A stretch of 64,000 nt of DNA from Chrysoperla carnea (GCF_905475395.1 NC_058337.1:117856368-117920367), one strand, 5' to 3'. Positions 41,401-52,699 are shown, numbered from the stretch's first letter. Program-made: numbers and translations. The notes: generated by a model not told the origin, from the letters alone.

Positions 41401-44400
41401 AGAACTAAACAGCGCGTGGAAACGGGCGGTTGAGTTGAGTTCCATGTTTTCGAGCCTGAGGGGATTTAGCGGCAATTGCAGTACCACGCGCCACTCCGAA
41501 TAATAACGAATATTTTTATTCCTGACAATCTTCAAAAGAGACTCGGGCAAACCACACGCCATGAAAACCACATATTGATCAAGCGACAGTTGAGCTTTAC
41601 ACGAAGAGAAATGCCGGTTCGAATATAGCAATTTTTTTTATGCTGTCGACTGGACTTGAAACAAGAAGTTTTAGCTTCCAAAAAATTAATATTTGCTTTA
41701 CAATTATACATAGCCAAAGTATTAAAGTAAAATTGAGAAATTTTACTTTAATACTTTGGTTATGTAGGAGGAGGGTTGAACGGGTGAGAAATGTGGTCCC
41801 TAAATTTTTGTTTTCCCTAAGTTTAGAAGCATATTAAAATTTTAAAAATTATTGAGCGACTAATTTGTAAAGACCACTCGAAAGCTTGTTTTTTTGTCTT
41901 TTCCAAGCAAAATCGGCACTTCTGGATTTAAAATTCTGTATCTTCTGAAATAATCTGATCGCACTGAAAATTTTAAATATCGTTAAAACTTAAACTGTCT
42001 TCTTTTAAGCCCTGTAATATTGTTTTGTAAAAACATTAATCATTCTTCCATTTTTCGTTTTTAAAACATGTAAAAAAACATAATTTTTCCTTATTTTAGG
42101 CGATTTTCCACCTGGCAGCCATTTTATATAAAAAGGCGTTATCAAAAATCTTATTATGATAATTAAAAAACTAGTACTTGGAATCTTTTGATTGATTGAT
42201 TGATTGATTTTGACAACTTTTATCTTATTTTGTAGTGACCTTGAAATTGACTTCGACCTTCAGGGTCATTAAATAGTCAATTCTGGTTCATGACTGAGAA
42301 GAGATTTCTAATTACTAGAGAAAATTACTGACCAAGAAAATTCTAAACCTGAAATTTTAGTTTACAAAAGCTCTGTTAAATCCATTCAATTTTCGACATA
42401 CTTTCGCCGTTTTATGGTATTCTATACATATATAGATTTGAAAGTAAAGAAATAAAAAAAAAGTAAAAGCATAAATTGTAATTTAAAGTATATACGATAT
42501 ACGAACGACTGTAATACATATTTCAATTGCTAATTGTAACTTCCTTTGTGAGATGCCTGGGTGATTTTATTCAAAGATTCCCAGATAAATTAGAAATTAC
42601 TATACTATAATATATTTAACTATTTATTATAGGTTCCTGTCAAACTCAAACATTCAAATTCTACAAGATTTTTTTAAAAATATTTTTATTTTATTGGTAA
42701 TTGAGACTTATCTTCTTCACATGTTCAGGTCACCTAGTTATGAAAAGATCGAATATTTTCACAGATCTTGGAAAGCCAAAAAATATAAACATATTATTGA
42801 TGGAAAATTGATTATTGATGGAGGGAGGAACGTACTTTTGGTACTACAAGACAGATATGGTCTGAGTACACTCGTAGGCGTCCCGAAGATCTTATATCAC
42901 TTCCAATGGCCTCTATTAGCAAAGTTGTTGCTGCTATTACAGGACACTGGTTGGGCGGCAGGCATGCTGAACGCCTGGGTCTGGCAGTGTATCACGACTA
43001 CTGCAGGAGCTGTCACAAGGATGAGGAGGAGGAGACAATGTCTCATCTTTTCTGTCACTGTCCAGCTCTTGCCTTGCCTTGAGAAGATGGACTTACTTGA
43101 GCCAGCTTCTCTTTGACGACCTCTCCGAACTAAAGTCCGCCGACGTCAAAGTACTCCTGCTGTTCTTAAACAGCTCCAAATGGTTCATGGAGTAGTGGCC
43201 GGGAATGGGCCAACTCTTTTTCGGTATCACAACGGACCCTATGGGCTAAGTGTGTCCCAACCCAGGACAGCCACTCTAACCTAACCTAATCTAAGTATGC
43301 ACCACCAAATATGAACCCGATTGAGCCCAAAGTAGGCACACAGTCTTCGCTTCGCCTGAATAATTAATTTTCGCCTAAAAAAATTAAATTTCCAAAATAT
43401 TTTCGAAAAAAATTAATTTTTGTCATTCTTATTACTTTTCGTCATGTCAATTGTATCGATAATTGTGTCTTATTTGATGATGTCTCGTGTTTCTAAAAGA
43501 TTATTAGAACGTGCTTTTCTATGACCCTTGAATGATTCTTCTATCGTTCTTAAATGCAAAAAATTTTTGAAGAATTTGCACGCTTCTGTATCACAAAATT
43601 GGTTGAATACACTCTCTTAAGTTTGAAATAGTGAAAATAGAGACTATTCACTATTTTCTAGTGAGAAGTGGTAGACTTCTTACAATCAAATAGTGAATAG
43701 TCACTACAAAATAGTGATTTGTTATACTTTCCACTATTTCAGTTTTAGACAGCAGGCATTATGGCTCACTATTGAAAAGGATAATTTCAGAAATTTTTAT
43801 TGTTTATAAAATTAAAATACACCCCGACATCCAAGTCCCATGCATTCTTTAAATCGAACCGAGATGTATTCCTATTCCATCTAAGAAATACATACATAGT
43901 ACCATACAATAAAGAAACATTCTCGATACTGAACAAGAAACAACTTTCAAATATATTACTGGTAATACGATTCATGTCACCAGAATATAAATAAAAAATT
44001 TAAGAACAATCACAAATCAAAGTTTAAAAGATACAAATAGGCCACTAGGTATGAGAAAATAATCGAAAAACTTTCCATAAATCAAGAGAAAAGGAAACGT
44101 TTCAATTTTTAAATTTAAACTTCGAACTATGATCATGCAAACATTGCATTTTATAAAAATATATACAAGATGTTCAAGAAGTATCGAGGCGATCAAATTA
44201 ATATGAAGTATTTTATGAAACAATGTATCGGGTAAAGTTTAAAGGATTGAAGCAAAGCACTTTTGACTTTAAGATTAAATATTTTCGTGGTTATTATTTA
44301 TAATTCTCAATTTCCCCAACTATAAGGTTTAAGCTACACGGTGGTTAAAATCGACTTTAAAAGGATCTAAAAACTAAGGGTTCATAGGTAAACAGTATGT

Positions 44401-47400
44401 AAATTTTAAAACCTTAAATAAAAAAGAAAATGTTTTGTTTTGAAAATTATAAGTTTTAAGTACAGCTAACGAAGATTTTTGAGAAACATCTATTTATATT
44501 GTCCGTTTAGCCCTAAGTTTTTTGCCCTTGCTTTTCAACGGCTGTGTTCGATGTCTGTTGTCAAATTGTCGATTAGCTAAAGTATGCGCAATATACAATA
44601 ATTCCCGTATGCGCAATATTTAAAAATCGTACGATAATTTCATGCCAATGTACGATGTGCGATAGCCTACTTTCGTCGTACATCGTACGTTTATTTTTGA
44701 GAAAATAGACAATTTTAACATAAAGCTAAATGTATTTTGATAAGTACGAAAATTCTGCTTTATGTACGATGATAATTTTACGTTACTCGGACGGTAAGTT
44801 CCCACTTTAGGTTGTCAACACTGACACATATCGAACACAGCTATCCTAGCTAGAGTAGTTTGAATTCACATAAGATTCCCAATATGTCTTTTTGACCTAC
44901 CGGTAGATTCACTTTAAGTCACATTATATAAATTTATCTAATGTTTTTGAGGTACGGAATCCTTAAGAATATTTCAGTAAAAAAATTTCACTTAATTTAA
45001 GTAAATACAAGTGGTAAATAATTGGTAATAAGTAGGTACCCATCATGTGGGTAGGATGGTAATAAATAATCTATTTATGTCAAAATTACTTTGAAAGTAC
45101 ACTTCTTTACTACCACATAAGTTAGTTGTAAGTAGTATTAGATAGATTCTATTACAAGATTATAATAATTTTCTTAAAAAGAAAATTGAAATATATACAA
45201 TCAAATCACGCGATCACGATTAACTATAAATATGCAAAAAAAATAAATAATATAATAATATGTATAAATAATAAAAATTTACATAAATTTTGCATATATC
45301 AAATATCATATCTTTTATATTTAATTTAATTAAGTTATATAACCCAAGTAAAAATATTTATTTAGAGACGATAATATTTAAATTAAAAGATATGTTTGAC
45401 ATTGCCGGAATCAAAATTATTCTTTCCGGACGCATGTACTCGTGATAATATTTTAATTCTTTATTGTTTTCGACACCTTCTATTATAGTACAATGTACTA
45501 GCCTCAAAAGGGCTTTAGCCTTTTGGAGGCCCTGGATACATATGGATCTCGAGGCTCCTGTATAGATAAGGATACACATGCAAATTTTTAAAATTATTCA
45601 ACAGTAGAAACTTCGAAAATGGCAAATCAAATATTTAATCATTGAATTGAATACTTAATACGTATAGAATGGATCGGACGGCTCCAAATAATCATTTTTG
45701 AAGGCACATTGAAGACCTGGCCACTTCCAGATTTCCCAGTGGAAAAGAGGGACCTGTGCAAAATTAATCTATGATAAACAAAATTTGGAATATTTTAGAG
45801 ATAAAACTTTAAACTTTAGTTAAAAAATACTTCTCATAAAAATATCTATAATTTTTTTCCTTCCCGAAACATTTTTGAAAACACATTTTCCGCAAAGGTG
45901 TGTGCTAACATCTGCTAAGTTATAGCCGAAATAACCCACCGAAACTTGCGAAAAGTCAAAGAAAATGACCTCGAACGAATGCGGAATGTTAAAGGCTCTT
46001 AGGAAACTCAATTTGAACCACGCTTTACTAAGAAAACAGTTGGCCAAAAAAAGATATAACAAATATCTAGCAGTGAAACGCCCTTGGCCGCTGTACTAAT
46101 TCGATTATGCTAGACATCAAAGAATTATTATAAACCAAGTTCAAAGTATTATAATTATACCCTGTATATTTGTAATACATATCAAGGTATACTAACTTTA
46201 GTCCCAAGTTTGTAACTCTTGGAAATATTGATGATACGAACAAAATTTTGCATACGTGTCCATTTTCCCCAAAACTATAAAAGATAGAGAGTTGAAAATT
46301 TGCAGGTAGCTTCAACTAGTGGTCTTGTGAGATATTCTCGAAAAACGAAAAAAATTTCAAAAGATCCGTCATTTGTATAAATTCTGTTGGTTTTTTTAAA
46401 CTCTTCTAGTTTACGATTTTCTTGAAATTTAGTATGCTGGGGGTTTTAGGGGAGAAAAATCGATCTACCTAGGCTTCATTTTTAGAAAGAGTCGTTTTTT
46501 CTCGGAAACGGTTCCAACAATTTTCATAAAATTTAGTATGCAGGGGGTTTTGTGTCGAAAAATCGATTTAGCTTCGTTTCATTTTTAGAAAAACGTCATT
46601 TTATCTCGGAGACTTTAATCTCGGATTCATTCATAAAATAAAATAAAAAGCAAAGCTCGGTTATAAAGGTACTAAAAAATAATGCAAGCACTGATATTCA
46701 TCACTGTGTATACAGGATATTTCAACAATTAACTCAGTCAATTGTCTGTCTTCACTTGTTATTTTTATAGTTTATATACGCCACTAACACGTGTTGATAA
46801 TAATAATAATTAAGTTATTAATTAAACTTATTTAATAAATACCTTTATATATTTTTAATACATATTAAAAAAACAAAACAAATAAATTATAAATTTGTAA
46901 TAATTGTATTATAGACATTTATGACGATGTTGATTGTGGTGTACGACTGGTAGTGTACGTACGGTGCTGTGGTGCTAGTTAGTTGGTGCTGTAGGATGAA
47001 GTTTTAAAGCATTATAAATCCAATTATCATGATAATTAAAATATTAACAGGATTATCGTAAAATTTACATACATTATAAATCTATTATATTATACATGTT
47101 TAAATGTCCTTCACAATAAATATATACGAATAATAAATACAATAACAAAATAAATATGAAAAAAATTTTTCTTTAATTTATGTTCGCATGAACTTGCTTT
47201 AAGGTCTTTATTAAAGATGAAAGGTCTTTAATATAACTTTAAGGTTAAGGTCATACGAGCATCGATTTTACCTCACGTTGATAGTTCTACATAGTACTAC
47301 AGTAAGAGAAATTACGTAATCTGGCCCAGTGGCCGAGCTCGCTAAGGCATCTTAACTTGCTATGACTGCTGGCTAGGAGGCTGCGGATTCAAACTCAGGC

Positions 47401-50400
47401 AGCGGCAGTGAAAAAAAAAGTAATTGGGGTGGTAAATTGATCACACTGTCGTCGCTTGGATAAGAACGAAGTAACCGACTCCATCCACATCATGATATGT
47501 AGTTGTATATATATTCGAATGTAGTTGAAATAAAATAATGATGTGAGTGGCCTCTGTTAGAGACTTATATGGCTGAGGAACGGAGGTAAAACCCAATTAA
47601 TTAATTATTATTACCTCCCCCCTCTTTCAATTCCTTCACAAGGTTTACCTGAAGATTGATATATTTAAAGAAAATGATTCTTACGCGCTCGAGATAATTT
47701 GAAAAAACAAAAAATTTGTAAATTAAGCTCCACTTTCGGTTGATACTCCAAATATAAACGAATAGTAAAAAAGACGAAATCTCCAAATTTTGACCCATAG
47801 TACCGATGACTAGAGCTTTCGATGAAAATTTGGGATTAAGCTTTGTTCACTCTCTAAAAAAAGTTATATGGTGCCTAGAGGTGCTTTTCCCCAGAGGGTA
47901 TTGGAAAAATATAAATTGAAAATGGCAACGGGAATTGATAGAGCCATTATATCTTAGCAAAAAGTGTCATTAAAGTATATTTCGAAAAGTCATCACGTTC
48001 CGAGTTACTGGCGATTGAAATTTGAAGTATTTAACGTTAAATAACTGAAAAATTTCATGTTGAACACTACGCAATAAGTTTTGATTTAGAGAGTGAACTT
48101 AATCAGAAATTTTCAGGTCAATCGGAGCTATAGGAAAGAATTTAGAGGTTTAAGCCTCGTTTGCTGGAGTATGAAATTAAAAGCTCTATGCAAATATCCA
48201 TATAGATTAATAGATCAAATTGATAATTTTAGAATTAGAAAACCTAAAAGACGTGAACATATGTAGACATGTTCAGCTCATTGAATTTTCGTGTGGAAAA
48301 CCTTACCTCTGAATTACTACGTAAATAGAAGTAATATAGGTGAAGATATGTTATTTAGTCATATAACATCACTAGTAAATTTTTTAATTAACTAAAAGTG
48401 TTTTTAACTATATTTATAGAATTTGGCATAACTATGTCTAAAAACACATTAAAATTGAATAAATTTTCTTTATGCAATTTCTTCAACACGTTAATAATAT
48501 GATTTTTCTTGGCACATTCTTTATAAATTACAAAATTTTCCTTTAATATTTTTCATTTCAAATTTTTGACATCTTGAAAATAATATACAAATTTTAATAT
48601 TGTATAGTTAATTTCCGTTCTAGAATGATAAGAAACTAAACAATTTTGGAGTTTTCCTCCCGAACCTTAATTAAATCATTATATTATAGAAAATTTTCTA
48701 GTAAGTAACTGGAAAATTTTTATCGAGACAAATGTTTCAAGAAAAAGTTTTTTTGGTAACGATGATTTTGACCATGACCTTCAGGATCTTTTAATAGTCA
48801 ACAAAGATTCATTAGAATCATTACTGATAAGAAAAAAAAACCACTTAACATAAGTACATAATGAGAGAATATTTTATTAATTTTTAGTAATATCTATATT
48901 TCCCATCTAGGGAAAGTTTTTTTTTTCGACTATTACCACAAACACACAATTAATTAATAGTAACTAATTAATTAGTGGTAAAAAAAATTAATTATAATGT
49001 TTTTCTAATAAACTTAATGAAAGTTTTTCAATGTCATGAGTATGTTATTAATATTATTTTTACTTTAACATATAATTAACGCCCTCCTTGACTGTGTTCA
49101 TAGCAAATAACCCTTAATTATCATAAATAAGAAAAAACTGATAGAATAAAGCGGTGTACCTTGAATCATTTTTCAGTTTCCTGAAAATTCTACTATCACA
49201 TACTATAGAAACTGTATTAAAGCAAATTAAGTTACAAGAAGACAACCGGCAGGCAAAATGGTAGTCTATGTAGTTTTCTTCAGGGCCGAAACTACAATGG
49301 CAATAATTCGGGGCCTCTGACACGGGATTAAGATTAAAAATTATGATCACAAGTGATTTTTAAATGTTACTCCCACATGTTGCCTTATCCTCGGATCTCT
49401 TAAGCTTAAACTACGGCCCTATTTTTGTTTCCAGTTAAAACCGGATTTTTTTAAAGAATACTGTATTTAATAATATTCTACCTAAATCGCCGTTTTTAAG
49501 TGAAGTATAACCCTTATTTCATTTTTAAGCGCAATGTAGAATTTTGAGGAGGTAAAGTTTAAAAGATGTACCATCATGTATCTAGGATCAATGGACATGG
49601 CAACATAATGTTCTTGTCCTTTGTTACAGTTTTTCTTATACAAGTAGAAAAAAAGAAGTCTTATTCATCGTCAAGAATAAAATATCGATAAGAGTAAAAA
49701 AAAAAATCCTATCAAATTCAATCGATGAAGGTGATCTAAGGTAAACTAGGATGTGATCCTCAGTGAATTCAGGTCTTCTACCACGGATAACATTAAATTT
49801 TGAAATAAAAATATAGTTTTTATCGATATATATGTCTGACATTTAAATTTAAAAAAATATTAAGCGAGTAAGATTGAGAAAAATATTAAGCGAGTAAGTG
49901 TTTTAAAGACTGTTTCCGCTGTTATATTTAAAAAATGGCTTTAAGGACGTTACCAAAAAAATGAGTTTATGGAAATATTTGAGACTTAAGTTTTTGAAGT
50001 TGGATTCTATAAGGAAAATTAGACGAAAATTAAGAGTAAAATTTTTCAATACATGCCATAGCTTTTGAAATGCGGATATAGAGAAAATCACTAATAGAAG
50101 AAATAACACACAAATGCCATTCATTTTATCACTTTAAATGTATTTTATGGAAAAACGAGTGCGGCTTGATATAATTTGCTTTTAACGAATATTGGTTTTC
50201 CAAATTAATCTTAAGAAAATTCGCTTTGTGACATAATAAGTATACCTTTAAAAATACTGCAACATAGGAATTATGTTAAAAACGCAAACTTTAACAGCTC
50301 AAATTTATGGATTTAACACCGTAAGGGATATTAAAAAATTTACCTTTCTATAAAGGTCATTAATGAGAATACACGATTTAACGGCGCTCCTAAGAAAACT

Positions 50401-52484
50401 TGATATTTTGGGAACGCCTTTAAGAAACATGTAAATGAAAATTGTGAACCGTGGCACAACAGACTCCCATATAATTTTTAATATAATTAAACAATTATAC
50501 AACGGAATTATATGTACGTTATTATGAAAGTGAATTTGTTGTATTTTATGTAAATCAGTTCAGACAGAAAGAAGAGAAAGGATTTAATTTTTTTTTTTTT
50601 TGTAAAAAAAGATTACAAATAATTTTAAACAAATAAAAATCACAATTTAAACTCACACATATTGCAATTGTATTAAATTATCGCGATCAACTACATACTA
50701 ATTAAAATAATAATAATGTTCAAGTGAAAATTTCCGGTTGATCATAAAATTAATAAACAAAACAACTAAAAATTTAAATTAAGAGGCAATGAAAGTGGAA
50801 AATATAACATTGAAATTAATAAATCTGATTGTAACAAATAAAAATAAAACCTGTTATAGTATGGAAAACTTCCGAGGTGAAAAAAATATCGATTTTTCAA
50901 GTCACCGAATTCAAATCTTAAGTCAAGAAAAAAGCAATATGATGATAGCTAAATTTATTAAAGGAGTAAATGGTTTTAAGGAAGTTCCAGCGTAGTGACT
51001 ACTAAAACCTACTTTTCGACAAATTTTAACCAAATTTTTTTCAGACTAAGAATAGGACTTCTATTAAATCTATGAAATATCAAAGTTTCAGAAATTTTGA
51101 CCGAAAACACGAGATAATTAATTCCTAAGTTCGTCATTTTGACATAAATTGATCAAAATTGGGAAGTTAGATATTAATTATCTCGCGTACTAAACGGTTA
51201 AAATATCTGCAACTTTGAGATTTAAAAATGTACGAGCGCCAGGACAATTTTGGATAAAAGCCTTGATTTTTTTTATATGAAGTTGGTATAAATCAATTCT
51301 GAAAATTTCAGGAAGGGATTGCCCGATTATTTAAAGAAATAAATGACTTCAAGAATAGACATATTTAACATTAGTTTTATGGGAAAACGGTAAATGGATG
51401 ATAAGTTTTCATAGATTTCCCCAAAACTTTTCGGTGGAAAGTAAAAAAAGACTAGTTAAGGATGTATGAGCACGGTAGTGGGGACACAAATTTTTTTTAA
51501 AAAGATTCAATTTTGATGGTGAATTATGTTATAACTTGCCAATATAAGAGGAAAAGTAGTAATACAATTTTTCGATTAGTGGAGTAGTTTTCAAAATATC
51601 AAAAATTGAAAATTTTGTTTAATTATTTAGCTTTCAAAATTTCAAGGCAGATAATAAAAAATTGTATTTTTCTTTTTTGTCTACATTCATGAAATTATAA
51701 ACAAATTCATCATTAGAGTTGAAAATAAAGTACAAATAATTTCAACCACAAGTCTAATCTTTCCTAGCCTATGAAATTTATTCTTAGCCTGTGAAAAAAA
51801 AAATTGGTTAATTTCTGTCGAACACTAGGTTTTACAGTAGTCGCCACGCTGAAACTTCATTAAATTATATTATCCGTCCATATAATGAAAATCATTTCTT
51901 CTGAATTCAGTAACTATATAGATGTTATTTATTTAGTGTAATCTTTCTTTGATGAACAGATCGGTGTAGTTACCTATATTGACTACATATATATCTGTTA
52001 ACCAATCGAAATTGATATCAGAAAAAAGAAAATTTAATTACGAAAATAATGGTATATACTTGTCTGGAAAAAACCGTTACAAAAAAAAATTGATCAAAAT
52101 TAATTTAATTCAAAATAGTCATGCACAGTTTTCGATAGATAATAAAGCAAATTCATCTTTTATGAAAAAGTTAGACACTAAAGAACTTTTAAGTCCATTT
52201 TGTCTCTTATTTTATATGTCTCAAATAGTTGGTAAATATAATTAATTAAAATACAAAATTTATAATACGGTAAAATGATACTTACTTTATCGGTAAGATC
52301 ACGATGTAAGAATCCTTGTGAATGTAAATACTCCATACCCTTTGCAATATCACATGCTAATTGTACTCTTAATAATTGTGGTAACTCAATTGAGTAATTT
52401 TGTATTAATTGTTCTAATGAACCACCATTTATATATTCAGTTAACGCATGTAATTGTCCTTCATGTACACAAACACCCATAAAT
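36752..52484 (-). CDS. TESK: TESK-family dual-specificity kinase, 3' five exons (870 aa, N-terminus missing)
   Basis: Exons in transcript order are 52484-52286, 40824-40736, 40453-40198, 39673-39328 and 38475-36752. All junction phases agree and leave 870 codons plus TAA. The visible product starts in kinase subdomain V ([20 protein letters not shown]) and continues through [46 protein letters not shown] and [20 protein letters not shown]. This is diagnostic for TESK, with a Thr where most kinases have Lys in HRDLK. Family members phosphorylate cofilin and so control actin. The tail of about 670 residues is Ser/Thr-rich with His and Gln runs. It contains [23 protein letters not shown] and [10 protein letters not shown], which look conserved but are not a known domain. 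The Gly-loop and ATP-Lys exon(s) are not visible above 52484. One intron is 11.5 kb. Confidence 0.93.
39328..39673 (-). CDS. TESK: TESK exon, end of kinase domain and start of tail
   Basis: Acceptor TTTTTAG|TTC. It begins [20 protein letters not shown] (the subdomain XI Arg), then a Gln- and Ser-rich linker. The donor is taken as AAAC|GTATGC, because this gives the right phase (C|TT = Leu) into the next exon. GTATGC is a weaker donor than the gene's other three. Confidence 0.85.
39674..40197 (-). other. TESK intron between C-lobe exons, holding a repeat
   Basis: GTAAGT...TTTTTAG on the minus strand. It includes the family-2 repeat copy at 39812-39947. Confidence 0.8.
39812..39947 (-). repeat. 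Dispersed repeat (family 2, copy 2)
   Basis: Inverted relative to 1654-1782. Shared blocks on the plus strand here are GATCTTATGCAAGATCAATG, TGGTTACCATCTCGCAT and CCTCAGAAAGTGGA. Confidence 0.7.
40198..40453 (-). CDS. TESK: TESK exon, activation segment to C-lobe
   Basis: Acceptor TTTTTAG|G, donor GTAAC|GTAAGT. It encodes [19 protein letters not shown] through [16 protein letters not shown] (85 codons). Confidence 0.93.
40736..40824 (-). CDS. TESK: TESK exon, DFG segment
   Basis: Acceptor TTTTGCAG|AAT, donor CCAAC|GTAAGT. It encodes [20 protein letters not shown] then GLAAKIPDP, with the next Thr codon split. It carries the Mg-binding DFG. Confidence 0.92.
41707..41766. repeat. 28-bp hairpin with 4-nt loop
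   Basis: TACATAGCCAAAGTATTAAA and onward (41707-41734) pairs with 41739-41766 along all 28 positions. The single DNA mismatch would be a G-U wobble in plus-strand RNA. The loop is GAGA. The arm is longer and the loop shorter than in a typical microRNA precursor. Confidence 0.9.
42814..43293 (+). pseudogene. Non-LTR retrotransposon (LINE) relic: RNase H end, zinc-finger tail, 3' UTR
   Basis: The frame reads [20 protein letters not shown], then [20 protein letters not shown], then [21 protein letters not shown] and a stop. After a one-base frame change it reads [20 protein letters not shown] to NSSKWFME and TAG (43193-43195). [12 protein letters not shown] and the C-X2-C...H...C cluster are typical of the C-terminus of RNase H-bearing insect LINEs (R1/I/Jockey group). 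The 3' UTR ends GACAGCCACTCTAACCTAAC and CTAATC. The 5' part with the reverse transcriptase is absent, so this copy is 5'-truncated, frameshifted and dead. Confidence 0.85.
43625..43740. repeat. Nested foldback sequence
   Basis: The outer pair is GAAATAGTGAAAA (43625-43637) with TTTCCACTATTTC (43728-43740). The inner perfect pair is ACTATTCACTATTT (43643-43656) with AAATAGTGAATAGT (43699-43712). The whole is built from variants of AATAGTGAATAG. Confidence 0.8.
43741..46156. other. Intronic stretch without recognised content
   Basis: No exon, RNA gene or clear repeat was seen. A minus-strand frame at 45358-45579 contains LVHCTIIEG; it was examined and rejected as a gene. Confidence 0.4.
46157..46766 (+). 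mobile_element. Dispersed non-autonomous element (family 3, variant copy)
   Basis: The ends match the other copies: ATACCCTGTATA (46157-46168), then CTTTAGTCCCAAGTTTGTAA, and at the far end TATACAGGATAT (46709-46720) with AACTCAGTCAATTG and CTTCACTTGTTA. The middle differs. It contains a two-unit tandem repeat of period 104 bp (about 46421-46513 and 46525-46614), marked by ATTTAGTATGC followed by GGGGGTTTT and AAAAATCGAT. Confidence 0.7.
46918..47010. other. GC-richer, non-repetitive patch in TESK intron
   Basis: About 90 bp rich in GT-type words (GGTGTACGACTGGTAGTGTA, then GGTGCTGTGGTGCTAGTTAG). It stands out from the surrounding AT-rich DNA and matches no repeat elsewhere in the window. 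It might be an alternative 5' exon or promoter patch for TESK; there is no direct proof. Confidence 0.25.
47322..47613 (+). mobile_element. tRNA-derived SINE (family 1, copy B)
   Basis: A-box region GTGGCCGAGCTCGCTAAGGC (about 47330-47349) and B box GCGGATTCAAACTC (47383-47396). The body runs CAGCGGCAGTG, then GTCGCTTGGATAAGAACGAA and GTAACCGACTCCA, then a 3' end ACGGAGGTAAAACCC followed by an (ATT)n-type tail. Total length is about 290 bp. It lies in the TESK intron, antisense to the gene. Confidence 0.9.
47614..51065. other. Intronic stretch, mostly unremarkable
   Basis: No exon was found. A weak resemblance between about 42235-42310 and 48770-48850 (GACCTTCAGGGTC or GACCTTCAGGATC, then AATAGTCAA, later TTACTGA) suggests another old dispersed repeat. 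A possible LINE fossil at 49114-49350 is listed separately. Confidence 0.4.
49114..49350 (-). pseudogene. Possible fossil of a LINE C-terminal zinc-finger region
   Basis: A 78-residue minus-strand frame contains [20 protein letters not shown] and later [10 protein letters not shown]. This recalls the C-x-C-G...E...H...C...R layout at the end of RNase H-bearing LINEs. No flanking LINE sequence or 3' tail was found, so this is tentative. Confidence 0.25.
51066..51228. repeat. Imperfect inverted repeat, arms about 56 bp
   Basis: The left arm (51066-51122) ends CACGAGATAATTAAT. The right arm (51173-51228) begins ATTAATTATCTCGCG and contains ACTTTGAGATTT, pairing with AAATATCAAAGTTT. There are many mismatches, and the spacer is 50 bp. 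Confidence 0.65.
51456..51830 (+). mobile_element. MITE with TTAA terminus (family 4, incomplete copy 2)
   Basis: It starts TTAAGGATGTATGAGCACGG, like 14575. It then follows that copy's interior (TTTCAAAATTTCAAGGCAGA, ACATTCATGAAATTATAA, then AGAGTTGAAAATAA). The right terminal repeat was not found, so it is 3'-truncated or diverged. The right border is approximate. Confidence 0.7.
52286..52484 (-). CDS. TESK: TESK exon (first visible), subdomains V-VIb
   Basis: On the minus strand, acceptor CTTACAG|A and donor GATAAA|GTAAGT. The first base completes a codon begun in an unseen upstream exon. It encodes FMGVCV through FLHRDLTDK (66 codons). Confidence 0.93.
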
Positions 52485-52699
52485 CTGTAAGCAGTCAAAA
52501 AAAAAAATTAATTAGATATATAAAAAAAAATTTGATTAAATTTATTAAATTAAAATTTTAAAGAAACTCCCGACACAACATCAGGTCTGATCGATTTGTA
52601 CCGATTTTTTGTTTGCTTGAAGATAATTTTAGGAGTATTCATAGATCAGTTTCAAGAAAATCTGCTCATCCGTTAGAATATCATCACGTCTTTTCTAGT

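Larger units (their letters stand above)
40825..52285 (-). other. TESK long intron (11.5 kb), transposon-rich
   Basis: It is bounded by GTAAGT (minus strand, 52285) and TTTTGCAG (40825). The flanking exons join in phase 0 to give HRDLTDK|NVLVKK, which matches the family without a gap, so no exon is expected inside. Contents identified: a hairpin (41707-41766), a LINE relic (42814-43293), a foldback (43625-43740), a family-3 element (46157-46766), a SINE (47322-47613), a possible LINE fossil (49114-49350), an inverted repeat (51066-51228) and a MITE (51456-51830). The rest is unremarkable AT-rich DNA. Confidence 0.85.

Noticed and set aside
41395..41717. Minus-strand frames of 61-78 residues in a GC-richer patch (41330-41640) as a possible gene or transposon protein.
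   Set aside because: No recognisable motif, the two frames overlap in different phases, and no splice structure was found. Left unassigned.
45358..45579. Minus-strand frame containing [12 protein letters not shown], similar to the start of an insulin-receptor L domain (CTVIEG).
   Set aside because: The sequence after the motif does not continue like an L domain. There is no matching exon nearby, and the frame sits in a TESK intron. The short match is likely chance.
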